From: Telmatactis stephensoni
Lineage: Eukaryota > Cnidaria > Anthozoa > Actiniaria > Isophelliidae
Direction: 5' to 3'
Assembly: GCA_029948255.1 (NCBI GenBank)
Contig: JALIZF010001800.1
Coordinates: 434,001-498,000 of the forward strand
Length of the DNA stretch: 64,000 nt
Part shown: positions 56,201 to 64,000 of the stretch, piece after piece
Layout: every line of letters begins with the position of its first letter
Numbering within the stretch: position 1 is the first letter of the stretch
Translations under genes and position numbers: made by a program
The notes under the pieces: generated by a model
What the model was told of the DNA's origin: nothing
Databases searched by the model: none
What the model saw: only the letters and a program-made list of their open reading frames with translations

Positions 56201-58291
56201 TTCTGGAACCAGACATTAAGTATATTTGTTATTTTAGGGATAAGTATCTCTGGTGGAAAAGGGTCGAAAATGCAACCTGAAATAAGAGTCGAAAAGATCT
56301 TCCCTGGAGGAGCTGCTCATGATGATGGCAGGCTTAAGGTAATGTCCAAAAGTCATGTAATAATGAAGGGTTCCGTGTGAAAATGGCCTAAGTGACTTTT
56401 TGATGATATTTTTTCAATAGTATAAAATGGTATAACAAAATTTCCTATCCTGGAAAAATTAATCTCAGGACATCCATCAAAAAGTCACTTATGTCATTTT
56501 CACAGGGAACCCTTCATTATTACTTAGTGCCCTCATCAACATGTTAGGATATACTGTTACCCTACTCCATGCTGTACAACAGTGTCAATTCCTAGCTTGG
56601 GTCAAACATGGGGCTTCCATGGGTCTAACCGGGGAATCCCTGCGAATCTGTTCTATTTTTACAAGTTTGGGTATAACAGATTTCCTAACTAAAATGAGGT
56701 CCCGAGTTCAATCCCCAGTGACTTCACATCCTTGTTTCGACTTCTTTCCTTTCCGTGTAGCTTTAATTAGCTTTAAATACCCTTAAAACGGAACACTGAT
56801 GGAGAGAGGGGAGTAAAATGAGCGCACCGTCGACCTCAGGTTTGTCAGTTGAATTACTGTTACGAGTTATCGACGTTATGGTTACTTTACCCAGGCAAAC
56901 CCCAAGTTGGGAATTGACATTTTTTCCCTGTAAGAGCTTTCAGTTTGAGCTTAGGTAAAACGTTATTATCCTGTCACTGTATAGGACTATGGATACACAT
57001 ATTACAATTCTAAGTAAAGAGACTAGGATGAAATTCGAATCCATTATTCATGTGTTCAGATTACACATGTATTATTACAAGGAAATAACTTTATACATCT
57101 GGGACCGGTTGTACGAAGGGCGAATAGCGCTATCTAACGGATAAATCCTTATCCAGCGGATAAAATCTATACAAAATCTATACAGTGGATAACTTTATCC
57201 AACCTTCGTACAACCGGGCCCTGAGCTAATGGTTGCTTACGACAGCTTGAAAACAAAGCAAAAGGCTAGTTGGTAATTCCATATAGTGGTTACTTGCTAG
57301 AGCGGTCGTTTACGAGAGCGTATGATTACAGAGATTGAGTGACAGTCCTAACGGGGTTTTACACTGGTGGTCGTAACTAGGGCTAGTCGCTTATGAGAGT
57401 GGTCGCATACAAGAGCGTATGATTACAGAGATTGAGTGACAGTCCTAACGGGGTTTTACACTGGTGGTCGTAACTAGGGCTAGTCGCTTATGAGAGTGGT
57501 CGCATACAAGAGCGTATGATTACAGAGATTGAGTGACAGTCCTAACGGGGTTTTACACTGGTGGTACTGGTGGTCGTAACTAGGGCTGGTCGCTTATGAG
57601 AGTGGTCGCAAGGGGTGCTTTGACTGTATATGTACTACAATCTTGCTCTAAAAACCTTTATTATATAACTATGACGTAATTTTACCATATAAGGATGAGA
57701 GAACTAAGCAAATATGAGGCCGTATTATATGCCGTATTACATAGTTGAAAACTGGTTTGCCATATTTTACATAAAACAATAGGAAAATAGGAAACTAGGA
57801 AGCAGTTATATAATAAATCCTTTATTAGATATCTTCTTGTGTATTACGGGCTGACATTGTACTCATCGCTCGCATTTTGCCTCGCCTAAAGGCTCGGCAA
57901 AATACATACGCGATTCGTAAAATATCAGCCCGTAATACACAAGAAAATATCTAATAAGTGGTATGAATTACTTCTCCTCACATCCCATCCTCCAATGTTG
58001 GTCCTTCCATATCAGCGACATTTCACAGCGCGCTGCACAATTCTGTCATACCTAGCAACATTGAAAGGGGGAGAGGGGATAGCTGAACGTTCTTGCCTCC
58101 AACTGATTCAGTTATTTTTGAGCGGGATTGTAGCTTTTTTGTTGTATTTGTAGAGTGGTGATGAAATCATTGCTGTTGATGGCTCAAGTATGCGAGATGT
58201 CACTCATGCTGAAGCTGTTGACATTATCCGACGATCTTACAATGACAAAAGTAAAGGAGTCATGGAAATTACTGTCATCCCAAAAAAATAA
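44224..58291 (+). CDS. WHRN: Whirlin orthologue: two harmonin-N-like and three PDZ domains (13 exons, 938 aa)
   Basis: Exons: 44224-44906, 48937-48985, 49465-49640, 50730-50877, 51039-51117, 51718-52296, 52905-53005, 53556-53647, 54000-54094, 54478-54543, 55233-55742, 56238-56338, 58154-58291. All introns GT-AG and phases close. Domains: harmonin-N-like 1 (about 12-88), PDZ1 (130-212, loop LGFSLQGG), PDZ2 (272-352, IGFNLRGG, then [16 protein letters not shown] as in vertebrate whirlin), a Ser-rich acidic linker ending in a Lys-rich patch (355-571), harmonin-N-like 2 (572-667), a charged helix and Pro/Ser linker with an Asp run, and PDZ3 (848-936, LGISISGG). Human whirlin has this order and is 907 aa. 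Whirlin scaffolds Usher-type complexes and actin-protrusion length control at stereocilia tips. ATG 44224 has A at -3; no in-frame ATG lies further upstream in this exon. Confidence 0.93.
46333..47094. mobile_element. 762-bp TIR element with 9-bp target duplication (whirlin intron 1)
   Basis: GGTGAACCA at 46324-46332 and 47095-47103 flanks the element. The ends are TACCCTGCGAGCAGAGTCCC and its reverse complement; arms run about 90 bp through CTTTACTTTCTAATCGAGCG and ACTCTGCCGAAACCCTG. A 9-bp duplication fits Mutator-like elements (8-9 bp would also allow Merlin or hAT/P relatives). No transposase frame. Confidence 0.92.
47282..48293. mobile_element. 1,012-bp piggyBac-type non-autonomous element (whirlin intron 1)
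   Basis: TTAA at 47278-47281 and 48294-48297 flanks CCCTTTTGCTCCTAC at the left and GTAGCGAAAGGG at the right (inverted). CCC/GGG tips with TTAA fit piggyBac. Two overlapping open frames (to 169 codons, 47496-48046) have no DDD transposase motif and no cysteine-rich tail, so I regard them as chance. It lies 183 bp from the 9-bp-duplication element. Confidence 0.85.
49241..49327. repeat. Hairpin of ~40-bp arms (whirlin intron 2)
   Basis: CTTCACTTTGATCAGTTCGA and GTTTATACATCA are mirrored by TGATGTATAAAC and GAACTGATCAAAGTGAAG around ATGCA. Probably a minimal fold-back element. Confidence 0.88.
49711..50181. mobile_element. G-run element with GGTATCTTTTAGGG words, copy 4 (whirlin intron 3)
   Basis: Left CCTGGGGGGGGGACTCC then GTAAAAGGATCGGGTACGCT; right AGCATACCCGATCCTTTTAC then CCTGGGC, so true inverted ends are readable here. 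Words GGTATCTTTTAATTAGGG, TCTCTTTTAGGGTATC and GGTATCTCTTAGGGG lie between. About 100 bp at 49800-49905 with an (ATT)n tail looks like a nested LINE end. Confidence 0.82.
51405..51535. mobile_element. Relative of the GAAGGGTTCCCTGTGAAAATG MITE (whirlin intron 5)
   Basis: GAGATCCCTATGAAAATGAC and AGTAACTTTTTTGATG on the left, CATCAAAAAGGCACTTTAA and AGAGAACCCTTCA on the right. A diverged copy of 56360-56519 with a shorter loop. Confidence 0.75.
52297..52319 (+). other. Whirlin read-through tail: short-isoform candidate
   Basis: If the intron 6 donor (GTATTG, a weak form) is not used, translation continues 7 codons to a stop at 52317-52319, adding GIVELTL. The product would hold only harmonin-N-like 1 and PDZ1-2. 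Short whirlin isoforms exist in mammals; this one is inference. Confidence 0.3.
52380..52775. repeat. Minisatellite, ~22-bp unit ACCAACCACTTCCTGACACCTT (whirlin intron 6)
   Basis: About 16 imperfect copies of CCTTACCAACCACTTCCTGA with lengths of 21-25 bp, densest at 52430-52640. It starts about 60 bp after the read-through stop. Confidence 0.93.
56029..56156. repeat. 63-bp direct duplication (whirlin intron 11)
   Basis: ACCATGAAGGGAATTGAAAA followed by TTCTG, AAGAAAATT and GAAGTTT-AGGGGA occurs twice in tandem (about 56030 and 56093) with a few changes. Confidence 0.85.
56360..56519. mobile_element. 160-bp MITE, TAATGAAGGGTTCC ends (whirlin intron 12)
   Basis: TAATGAAGGGTTCCGTGTGA and TCACAGGGAACCCTTCATTA, continuing through AAATG, AAGTGACTTTTTGATG and its mirror; arms about 46 bp. 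It begins 22 bp after the exon 12 donor. Confidence 0.92.
56755..56890. repeat. GGTAAAATGAGYGCACC repeat, fullest copy (whirlin intron 12)
   Basis: AGCTTTAAATACCCTTAAAA, GATGGAGAGAGGGGAGTAAA, GCGCACCGTCGACCTCAG and TACTGTTACGAGTTATCG appear in one order in all three copies in this window. Superfamily unknown. Confidence 0.75.
57101..57221. mobile_element. 121-bp MITE, GGGACCGGTTGTACGAAGG ends (whirlin intron 12)
   Basis: GGGACCGGTTGTACGAAGG and CCTTCGTACAACCGGGCCC are inverted. Between them are repeated GGATAAATCC, CAGCGGATAAA and GTGGATAACTTTATCC words, again short palindromic phrases. Confidence 0.9.
57318..57612. repeat. Minisatellite, 97-bp unit x 3 (whirlin intron 12)
   Basis: GCGTATGATTACAGAGATTG starts at 57318, 57415 and 57512, exactly 97 bp apart. 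Units 1-2 are almost identical; unit 3 has a 9-12-bp extra GGTACTGGT step. Unit text includes GTCGTAACTAGGGCTAGTCG and GCTTATGAGAGTGGTCGCAT, itself internally repetitive. Confidence 0.93.
57652..57957. mobile_element. Two fold-back units in tandem (whirlin intron 12)
   Basis: Unit 1: TTTATTATATAACTATG (57660) with CAGTTATATAATAAA (about 57804-57818). Unit 2: TTATTAGATATCTTCTTGTG with CACAAGAAAATATCTAATAA (57822-57957), arms continuing through TATTACGGGCTGA; its loop holds GCCTCGCCTAAAGGCTCGGC. The phrase CTCGCCTAAAGGCTCG also sits in the loop of 59899-60063. Confidence 0.8.
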
Positions 58292-58640
58292 GGACCACAG
58301 CAAATTATGTATAGTTGCAAATTATTCCTACCATAGCATATAGTGATATAGAGTGATGCTAGCTGCCACAGGGTATTTGAGGGTGATCCGATAGGGGCCC
58401 TACCACCAAGTATTGCAAGGGTGTGGGCCACACCACAGGTTATAACTATTATTATTAACCTTTGGTATGGGTGTGGCATTCTCTTAAAGGAGTATATGGT
58501 GGTTAATCCCTCCCTGTGAAATCCATGTTAGAACATTGTTCAAGACACTAGCAAACATTTAAGTTTTATATATGTACATATTTTCAAGAAAGTGTTGGGA
58601 TAAATCGCAAATGATGATCGGCATAGAACTATTCGGCTAA
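58292..58640. other. Whirlin 3' flank
   Basis: It should hold the whirlin 3' UTR. No canonical AATAAA was found before the next fold-back element, so the true polyadenylation site is not fixed. Confidence 0.4.
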
Positions 58641-58781
58641 CGCGTTGCTATGTAGGTTTCCATCCAATTCAAAACCTCTGGGAATAAGATTCTTTGTCTT
58701 TTGCATTTCGATACTTATGTGCAAACAAAACTTCTTACTTCCAGAGGTTTTGATTTGGGTGGAAACGTACATCGCGACGCG
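58641..58781. mobile_element. 141-bp MITE, CGCGTYGCKATGTA ends
   Basis: CGCGTTGCTATGTAGGTTTC and AATTCAAAACCTCTGG are mirrored by CCAGAGGTTTTGATTT and GGAAACGTACATCGCGACGCG-type sequence; 41-bp arms with about six differences. Confidence 0.9.
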
Positions 58782-58901
58782 TTTGGACAACCAAAAGGAT
58801 TTGTGGCGCTATAAATATAATCTGCAGCTTTGAAATCCTTCTGGAATATACTGCACAATGACTTGCCATTAATTTATATGCAAACAGCCGTGGGGAACAG
58901 T

Positions 58902-59122
58902 CAATAGTCCCCTTCACAGTTCTCTGCGCCATCTTGAAAGGTAGCCGTGCCTTTGCATCGAAGCGAGACGAACGGTGAGAGTGCAATGATAGATACCTTT
59001 TTTAACACCTAGGACAATTATTCACAGGTCTCTATCATTGCAAGCTCACCGTTCGTCTCGCTTTGATGCAAAGGCATGGTTACCTTTCAAGATGGCGCAG
59101 AGAACTGTGAAGGGGACTATTG
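58902..59122. mobile_element. 221-bp fold-back element
   Basis: CAATAGTCCCCTTCACAGTT and its reverse complement are exact at the tips. The arms run about 90 bp through CTGCGCCATCTTGAAAGGTA and TGCATCGAAGCGAGACGAAC to ATGATAGA. Young by arm identity. Confidence 0.93.
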
Positions 59123-59750
59123 TCGTATTAGGGTCCCATATACGTTTTTGTGAATACTGGGGCTATCTATTTTTTTTCCCACGAAACGTGATTTTATGGC
59201 AAGATTCATTTTCTCGTGCTGTTAGTCATTTAACATTTGTCACAACAACACTTCCTGAAATAATTAACTGTATACAGCATCATGATTATTATAGCCATCG
59301 ATTTTGAAATGGACTTTTGACAAATACACATACGCTTAATCCATACAAACAGCCTTTATTATACATTGACAAAAGAACTGAAGACCACCTGTAGTCCTGT
59401 GCTTTTGTCTTGTGCTATACTTTAACTGTCTTCACAAATGTTTCATTGATCAAGAATATGATGATAAATCTATAATGTTTGTGTCACTAGAAAGAAGTGC
59501 ATCCTAAGAAGTTGGGTGCTTTGTGTATTTACTTTGCAATTATCACGAAGTTTGAAACTTCAGCTGTTGTTTGTATATTTATCATCATTAATACTACTCT
59601 CTCACAACATACATATTGTACGTGTTTTTAGTAATTTGGCAAAACGTTTTATAGATGATTTGTTTAAGCATTATACATTTAAATTGTACGTCTAACTTCC
59701 ACAGGAGAAATTTTTCTAAGACAAATGGATTTTTTACAGCAAATTTTACA
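59123..59750. other. Spacer, nothing recognised
   Basis: AT-rich, no long frame, no inverted ends. Confidence 0.45.
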
Positions 59751-59754
59751 TGAT

Positions 59755-60063
59755 AAATGCATTTATCCTACACCATAGAAAAAAAAACCAAAACAGCCAA
59801 TCAGAAAGCAGGAAAGCCGTTGTATATTCGGCGGTATTCAGCTGACTCTTCCCATGATACATTGCGCCAATTTGCTGTATTTTTCTGGCGTGGGATAAAA
59901 TAGTTATACAATGTTTTCTCGTGGCATACTGTGGATATCCCACTCGTCACTTGTATTTTCTTTGCATACAAACTCGCCTAAAGGCTCGTGCGTATACTAG
60001 AAAATACAAGTGCCTTGTGGGATATTCCATGGTATGCCACTCGAAACCATTGTATAACTACTA
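59755..60063. mobile_element. MITE complex related to 4017-4226
   Basis: The right part (59899-60063) is a fold-back: ATAGTTATACAATGTTTTCT, GTGGCATACTGTGGATATCC and CACTTGTATTTTCT mirror the far side. The left part (59755-59898) carries CAGCCAATCAGAAAGCAGGA and CTGGCGTGGGATAAAATAG, as in 4017-4226 reversed. Confidence 0.8.
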
Positions 60064-60698
60064 TATATGAAGTCATTTTAATCTTACGACATTTGGTCAA
60101 ATTTCCTCGTCCAGACGAGCAAAAGAATTTGTCAAAGAAACTTGACATTTGAAAAGAAAATTTGCTTATATATAAGGGGCTTAATAATCTCTGCAGTTGA
60201 AATACTTCACTAAAATATACCAATATTATCAACCAATATTATCGTAAGTTTTTAATGCATAAAGTGCCTGATTCGACACCCTAAAAGAGACAGAAAATGC
60301 ATGACTCAAGCGAGACTCAAACGGACCCTAAGATTCGAATCCGATTTGAGTCCTGGATATTTTCCTGTCTCGTAGGGTGTACAACCAAACACTTCAACTT
60401 TCCTTCCTTTCTCATTGTTAATTTCAGTGCCAATCAGTTTTAACAGAAATTAACTAGTTCGCAAATCACGTGATCAATAACCTTTTTAATGTCAGCTCAT
60501 TTATATCGCATTTTACAAATTACAAATTCTCTCATAAAGAGAGTCGTATACAGTCTCCCAAAAGTTTTTCGGAGCATTACAGTCGAGTGCAGAAGTACGA
60601 ACAGCTAGAAATTATCCTTTCAAAATTATCCATTTGCCCAAAGGCAATAGAAGTTGAAGACATGCGCAGATGTTATCACTTGCTGCTATTGATAACAC

Positions 60699-61072
60699 CA
60701 TTGTGAGGGGGGCCTAGGGGGTTACGAATATCGCAATCCCGCATGAAAAATTCGAAAATACGGCTCACCACACGAAAAATTCGAAATACCACTCCCACGG
60801 GACCTCACGCGCAGAAACATGAATCACAGAAACATGGAATTTTCTATCGAGCGCCAGAAGCAAAATCCCGCATCTCGCAGGCCTCAAAAATACAGAAATT
60901 ACCGCAATTTCAAATCGTTTTTCCCGTAATACCGCAGCTCAAAAAAGAAAATACCGCATACCGCAGGGTTTGAGAATCCCGCAATACCGCAATTTTTTTT
61001 GTAAAATACCGCAATACCGCACAAAGAAATAGTCAATCCCGCAATCCCGCAAACCCCTAGGACCCCCTCCAT
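60699..61072. mobile_element. CCGCAATCCCGCA word-repeat element, copy 2 (both ends)
   Basis: Left GAGGGGGGCCTAGGGGG, right CCCCTAGGACCCCCTCC, inverted. Inside, CCGCAATCCCGCA, ATACCGCA and CCGCAATTT words recur about 14 times. Text order matches 13626-13935, which lacks the last ~100 bp. Confidence 0.88.
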
Positions 61073-61133
61073 TGTGTAATGTTATTTGTAACGCCATTGT
61101 GTAATGTTATTTGTAACGCCATTGTGTAACACC
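61072..61133. repeat. 26-bp tandem repeat
   Basis: ATTGTGTAATGTTATTTGTA followed by ACGCC occurs twice and starts a third time, between two mobile elements. Confidence 0.9.
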
Positions 61134-61383
61134 ATAGACGACTTTCAAAAATGGCGGCCTAGTACACGAGAACGAGGCCACAAAGGCCTTGTTGCCAGAA
61201 AATAAGCGTGGCAACACTTCTACTGCTATCAAAGACGATGTTTTCTTCTTCCTTTTGAAATAACTATAATTCTGTGCATTTTACAGGATATACTTAGACT
61301 CATTTGATGCCATGATGATTTTGGAGGCCTTTCTGGCCTCGTTCTCGTGAACAATGAGCCCGCCACTTTTGAAAGTCGTCTAT
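61134..61383. mobile_element. 250-bp MITE, TAGACGACTTTCAAAAATGG ends
   Basis: TAGACGACTTTCAAAAATGG and CCACTTTTGAAAGTCGTCTA are inverted, then CACGAGAACGAGGCC and GGCCTCGTTCTCGTG. Sister copy at 30259-30506 in OAT intron 6. The interior has no frame of note. Confidence 0.93.
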
Positions 61384-61481
61384 TGTATACATGCTTGATA
61401 GCTGAAGACTCTGGATGGTGTTAAGGTCACGGACCCTAAAAAAGGCCAGGGCAGCTAGGACATGCAATACAACTGCCCATA

Positions 61482-61763
61482 AAGGCCAGGTAATTAATAC
61501 GAGCAACAAAACGGTGCAACTTGTCGCGCAACATTGTTGCGTTGCAAGTTGCAGAGCAAATGTTGCTCGTATTACCACCCCACGCGCAACAAATTTTCTT
61601 TGTTGCACGAAGTACGTAGAAGCACTGCCTTCTTTTTGCAACAAAGAAAATTTGTTGCGCGTGGGGTGGTAATACGAGCAACATTTGCTCTGCAACTTGC
61701 AACGCAACAATGTTACGCGACAAGTTGCACGATTTTGTTGCTCGTAATTAATTACCGGGCCTT
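61482..61763. mobile_element. 282-bp fold-back element built of TTGTTGC words, copy 1
   Basis: AAGGCCAGGTAATTAATACG and its near mirror at the right form 120-bp arms with very few differences. The arms consist of the words GCAACAAA, TTGTCGCGCAAC, TTGTTGC and GTTGCAAGTTGC. The copy at 63757-64000 uses the same words but is not the same sequence. Confidence 0.93.
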
Positions 61764-62053
61764 AAAGTAAAAATAAATGTTCAGAAATAAAAGTTCATAG
61801 TCAATAAAGCTTTTTGGCAACATTCAAATCGGCCTCATTCAAAATACTCTAGAACACCCCAAATCGTTCACAGATATACAGAAATAAAGTACAATAAGCT
61901 CGATCGGAAACAACCGCTGAGGATCGGGCGGAAACCAGTGCTTTACCACTATCTCTGTGCATGATTACTGAGATTGAGCATTCGCAATCTCTAGAGTCGC
62001 CTTACACTTGCAACCACGATCGAGAGTTTCCAAAACACTTTTGATTTAGAAAG

Positions 62054-63228
62054 TCACATTAAATCAATAGAGCCATACAAGTAGACATCAACACATAGTG
62101 TCCCAGAATTATTGAACTCTGTAAAGTCCTTGAGATCTTGTCCGTTCCAGATACGATACTCCTGGCCAGCGGTAACAGCCAAAGTTGAGGGAAACGCTAA
62201 CTCAATTTCAGATGAATGCACGGTAAACCCAGTGAGCAGATACCCTAGATCTTGTGGTCGTATAATCATAGATGTCGTGGGCAGGATTCTGCTATAAGAG
62301 CTGTCTGTAATCACGGTTGCAAAGTATGTTCCGTCATCACTTATACACCCCCAACGATTGTTGGGACTGCCATAGTCAGCACATGCAAGATACCCAGACA
62401 TATAGACGAGTCTTATCTTTGTAGCTATTCCACTGAATGAGATGTGAAATCGACCAAACTTGTTATCTTTTGTTCCAAAACAGACCGGATTGGTGTTCAT
62501 TTTCAGCCAATGCCCTGTAAAATGGAAAGAATTGTTTTAAAAAGTGAACATTCTTATGTGGGGAAGTTAAAATTGCGGCAGAACATTGTTGCCTAGTTTT
62601 TACGCGCATTTTCACTTACTAGGGTGTTTACATGGCACTAGGATCATCCTAGCAGGCGAAATCATCCTACCTGCTATACATTTACTGCATTCTGTTTACA
62701 TGGAAATTTGTGTCTTCACTTCGGGTACTAGGATCATCCTACTAAACAGAATGCAGTAAATGTATAGCAGGTAGGATGATTCGCCTGCTAGGATGATCCT
62801 AGTGCTAGGATGATCCCAGTGCCATGTAAACACCCCCTAAATGTTCACATTCCAGACATATTTTAGGTGTCCCTCAGTTTCACTGTAACTCGATATGATT
62901 CTTAAAGTGGCTTACATGGTTTTCTCTTGGGAAACGTTCCGTAGTAGGTGTTGTGTTTCTTTATAAATATTGTTGGTGCAGATTTTTTGTTTTGGTTGTG
63001 TAAATAACATATCTCTGTCGTGGTCTCGTAGCTCAAGCTCATGCACTTATCATCTCGTTCACACTCCAGCCAACACATAGCATAACTCGTAATCACAGAC
63101 TTGTAGGTATTACCATCCAGAAAATAGCCATAATCGTCATCGAAAGTTATCAGTTGGAACATTTGTTGTTGGAAACTTGTATTGATTTCAGTGAGAATTA
63201 ATACCAGAAGTAGTATCCATTGATTGAC
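62054..63228 (-). CDS. Secreted PAN/Apple-domain protein, last two exons (start not identified)
   Basis: Exon n-1 is 63228-62916 (acceptor TTCCTAG, donor GTAAGC, phase 1) and the last exon is 62514-62054 (acceptor TTTTACAG, stop TGA). Together they give 257 aa. The first visible residues VNQWILLLVLILTEINTSFQ are the hydrophobic core of a signal peptide; its Met must be in an earlier exon. Residues about 25-100 form a PAN/Apple module (SYAMCWLECERDDKCMSLSY, then ICYLHN). The second exon starts WHWLKMNTNPVCFG and contains CADYGSPNNRWGC and a Cys near the end (GTLCVDVYL), a beta-rich domain I have seen paired with PAN in coral secreted proteins but cannot name. Role unknown; extracellular binding is likely from the PAN fold. 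Splice phases match. Confidence 0.75.
62621..62838. mobile_element. 218-bp fold-back element with CTAGGATCATCCTA words (intron of the PAN gene)
   Basis: AGGGTGTTTACATGGCACTA and its mirror GCCATGTAAACACCCCCT form the tips; arms of ~85 bp include CTAGGATCATCCTAG, itself a palindrome, used five times. The right arm has an extra CTAGTGCTAGGATGATCC step. Confidence 0.93.
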
Positions 63229-63756
63229 CTAGGAAAAGAAAATTGATATTGTTAAAATCATATCACTGGAAATTTTTGATCATTTCTAACCACAGGTAGC
63301 TCAAACCATTTGGCTGGATATTCAACATGTTCAATAAAATGTCCAATGACTTAAAAATATATATTTAAAAAATGCAAAAAAATAAAGCTTGTCAAATAAC
63401 TTATTTTGGTAACATTCAGTATAAGCGTTATTAGTTTTGCTGACCAAAGGATTATCAGCTGCAGGTAGAGGCACTAAAAGTTGTCATAAGACTCTTAAAG
63501 TGCTACTTTGATCAAAAATCAGCGAAATTCTGTTTTGCAGAAACTTCGTGAAATAAATCTTCAAGGGTTGATATAGTTTACAACTGACCATAATACTCGT
63601 TGACTCATAAAATAGCAGTGAACGCAAACCTTTGGCGATTTAATGGAAATTAACAAATTCAGCGATTCAGCAGCGATTGTACGTCTGAGTAGTTCCAGCG
63701 ATCCGGCGGTGGTGAGCAATCGCGAGCAACCATATGGAAACAACTCGCCTTAAGGT
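63229..63756. other. Upstream region of the PAN gene
   Basis: No exon with a Met-containing signal-peptide start and a GT donor could be fixed here, so the first exon is either very short here or beyond the window. Confidence 0.4.
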
Positions 63757-64000
63757 GCGGTAATACGAGCAACAAAATCGTACAACTTGTCGCACAACAT
63801 CCAGATTGTTGCGTTGCAAGTTGTAGAACGATGTTGCTCGTATTACCGCCCCGCGCGCAACTTGTCACGCAACAAAAATCGATGTTGCAGGTTGCGGCTA
63901 CTTGTTGCAAAAAGTAAAAAGTGGTTCTACTTTGTGCAACAAATTTTCGCTACCTGCAACATCGATTTTTGTTGCGTGACAAGTTGCGCGCGGGGCGGTA
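63757..64000. mobile_element. Fold-back element built of TTGTTGC words, copy 2 (cut by window end)
   Basis: TAATACGAGCAACAAAATCG starts the left arm. CCGCGCGCAACTTGTCACGC and CAACAAAAATCGATGTTGCA are mirrored by TGCAACATCGATTTTTGTTG and GCGTGACAAGTTGCGCGCGG, the last bases of the window. The outer part of the right arm is missing. Confidence 0.9.

Noticed and set aside
57318..57612. 97-bp repeats considered as a CRISPR or origin iteron array
   Set aside because: Head-to-tail identical units without spacers inside an intron; an ordinary minisatellite.
61300..61770. Several frames of 78-136 codons
   Set aside because: They are the two arms of a fold-back element read in different frames.

Overview
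The window is nuclear DNA of an animal, most likely a cnidarian and probably a stony coral. The genes have short, conventional GT-AG exons in AT-rich, intron-heavy DNA, and the best-supported proteins are animal orthologues (mitochondrial ornithine aminotransferase, whirlin). The non-coding space is packed with short fold-back transposons, 5'-truncated non-LTR retrotransposon tails, a Penelope-like GIY-YIG remnant and G-run elements of a kind I associate with coral genomes. The species call is inference; no marker gene fixes it.

Layout. 1-22 kb holds accessory DNA: an intact single-exon GT92-type glycosyltransferase (minus, 1545-2795) and an inverted duplication of a DUF1647-like membrane protein gene (copy A minus, about 7.5-10.0 kb; copy B plus, about 17.5-19.7 kb). 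A third, shredded copy (C) lies next to the GT92 gene. Between the copies lie fold-back elements, RT and Penelope remnants, a 66-bp tandem repeat and a degenerate tRNA-like sequence. 22.06-31.85 kb is ornithine aminotransferase (8 exons, 431 aa). 33.1-36.1 kb is a ~200-bp satellite just past OAT. 36.5-39.3 kb is a transposon cluster with a ~630-bp near-palindrome. 40.0-41.2 kb is a two-exon RecB-like PD-(D/E)XK nuclease (minus). 44.2-58.3 kb is a whirlin orthologue in 13 exons (938 aa) with both harmonin-N-like and all three PDZ domains. 58.6-62.0 kb is again fold-back elements. 62.05-63.23 kb is the 3' part of a secreted PAN/Apple-domain gene (minus) whose first exon is not identified.

The genes do not form one pathway. 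OAT is housekeeping metabolism, whirlin is an actin-bundle/hair-bundle scaffold, the GT92 and DUF1647-like proteins look like Golgi type II membrane enzymes, and the PAN protein is secreted. What ties the window together is its transposon layer. Several families recur two to four times within 64 kb, several have readable target-site duplications, and the DUF1647 duplication gives empty-site proof of two insertions. Exon joins were worked out by hand from splice motifs, reading-phase closure and family similarity recalled from memory; no alignment was run.
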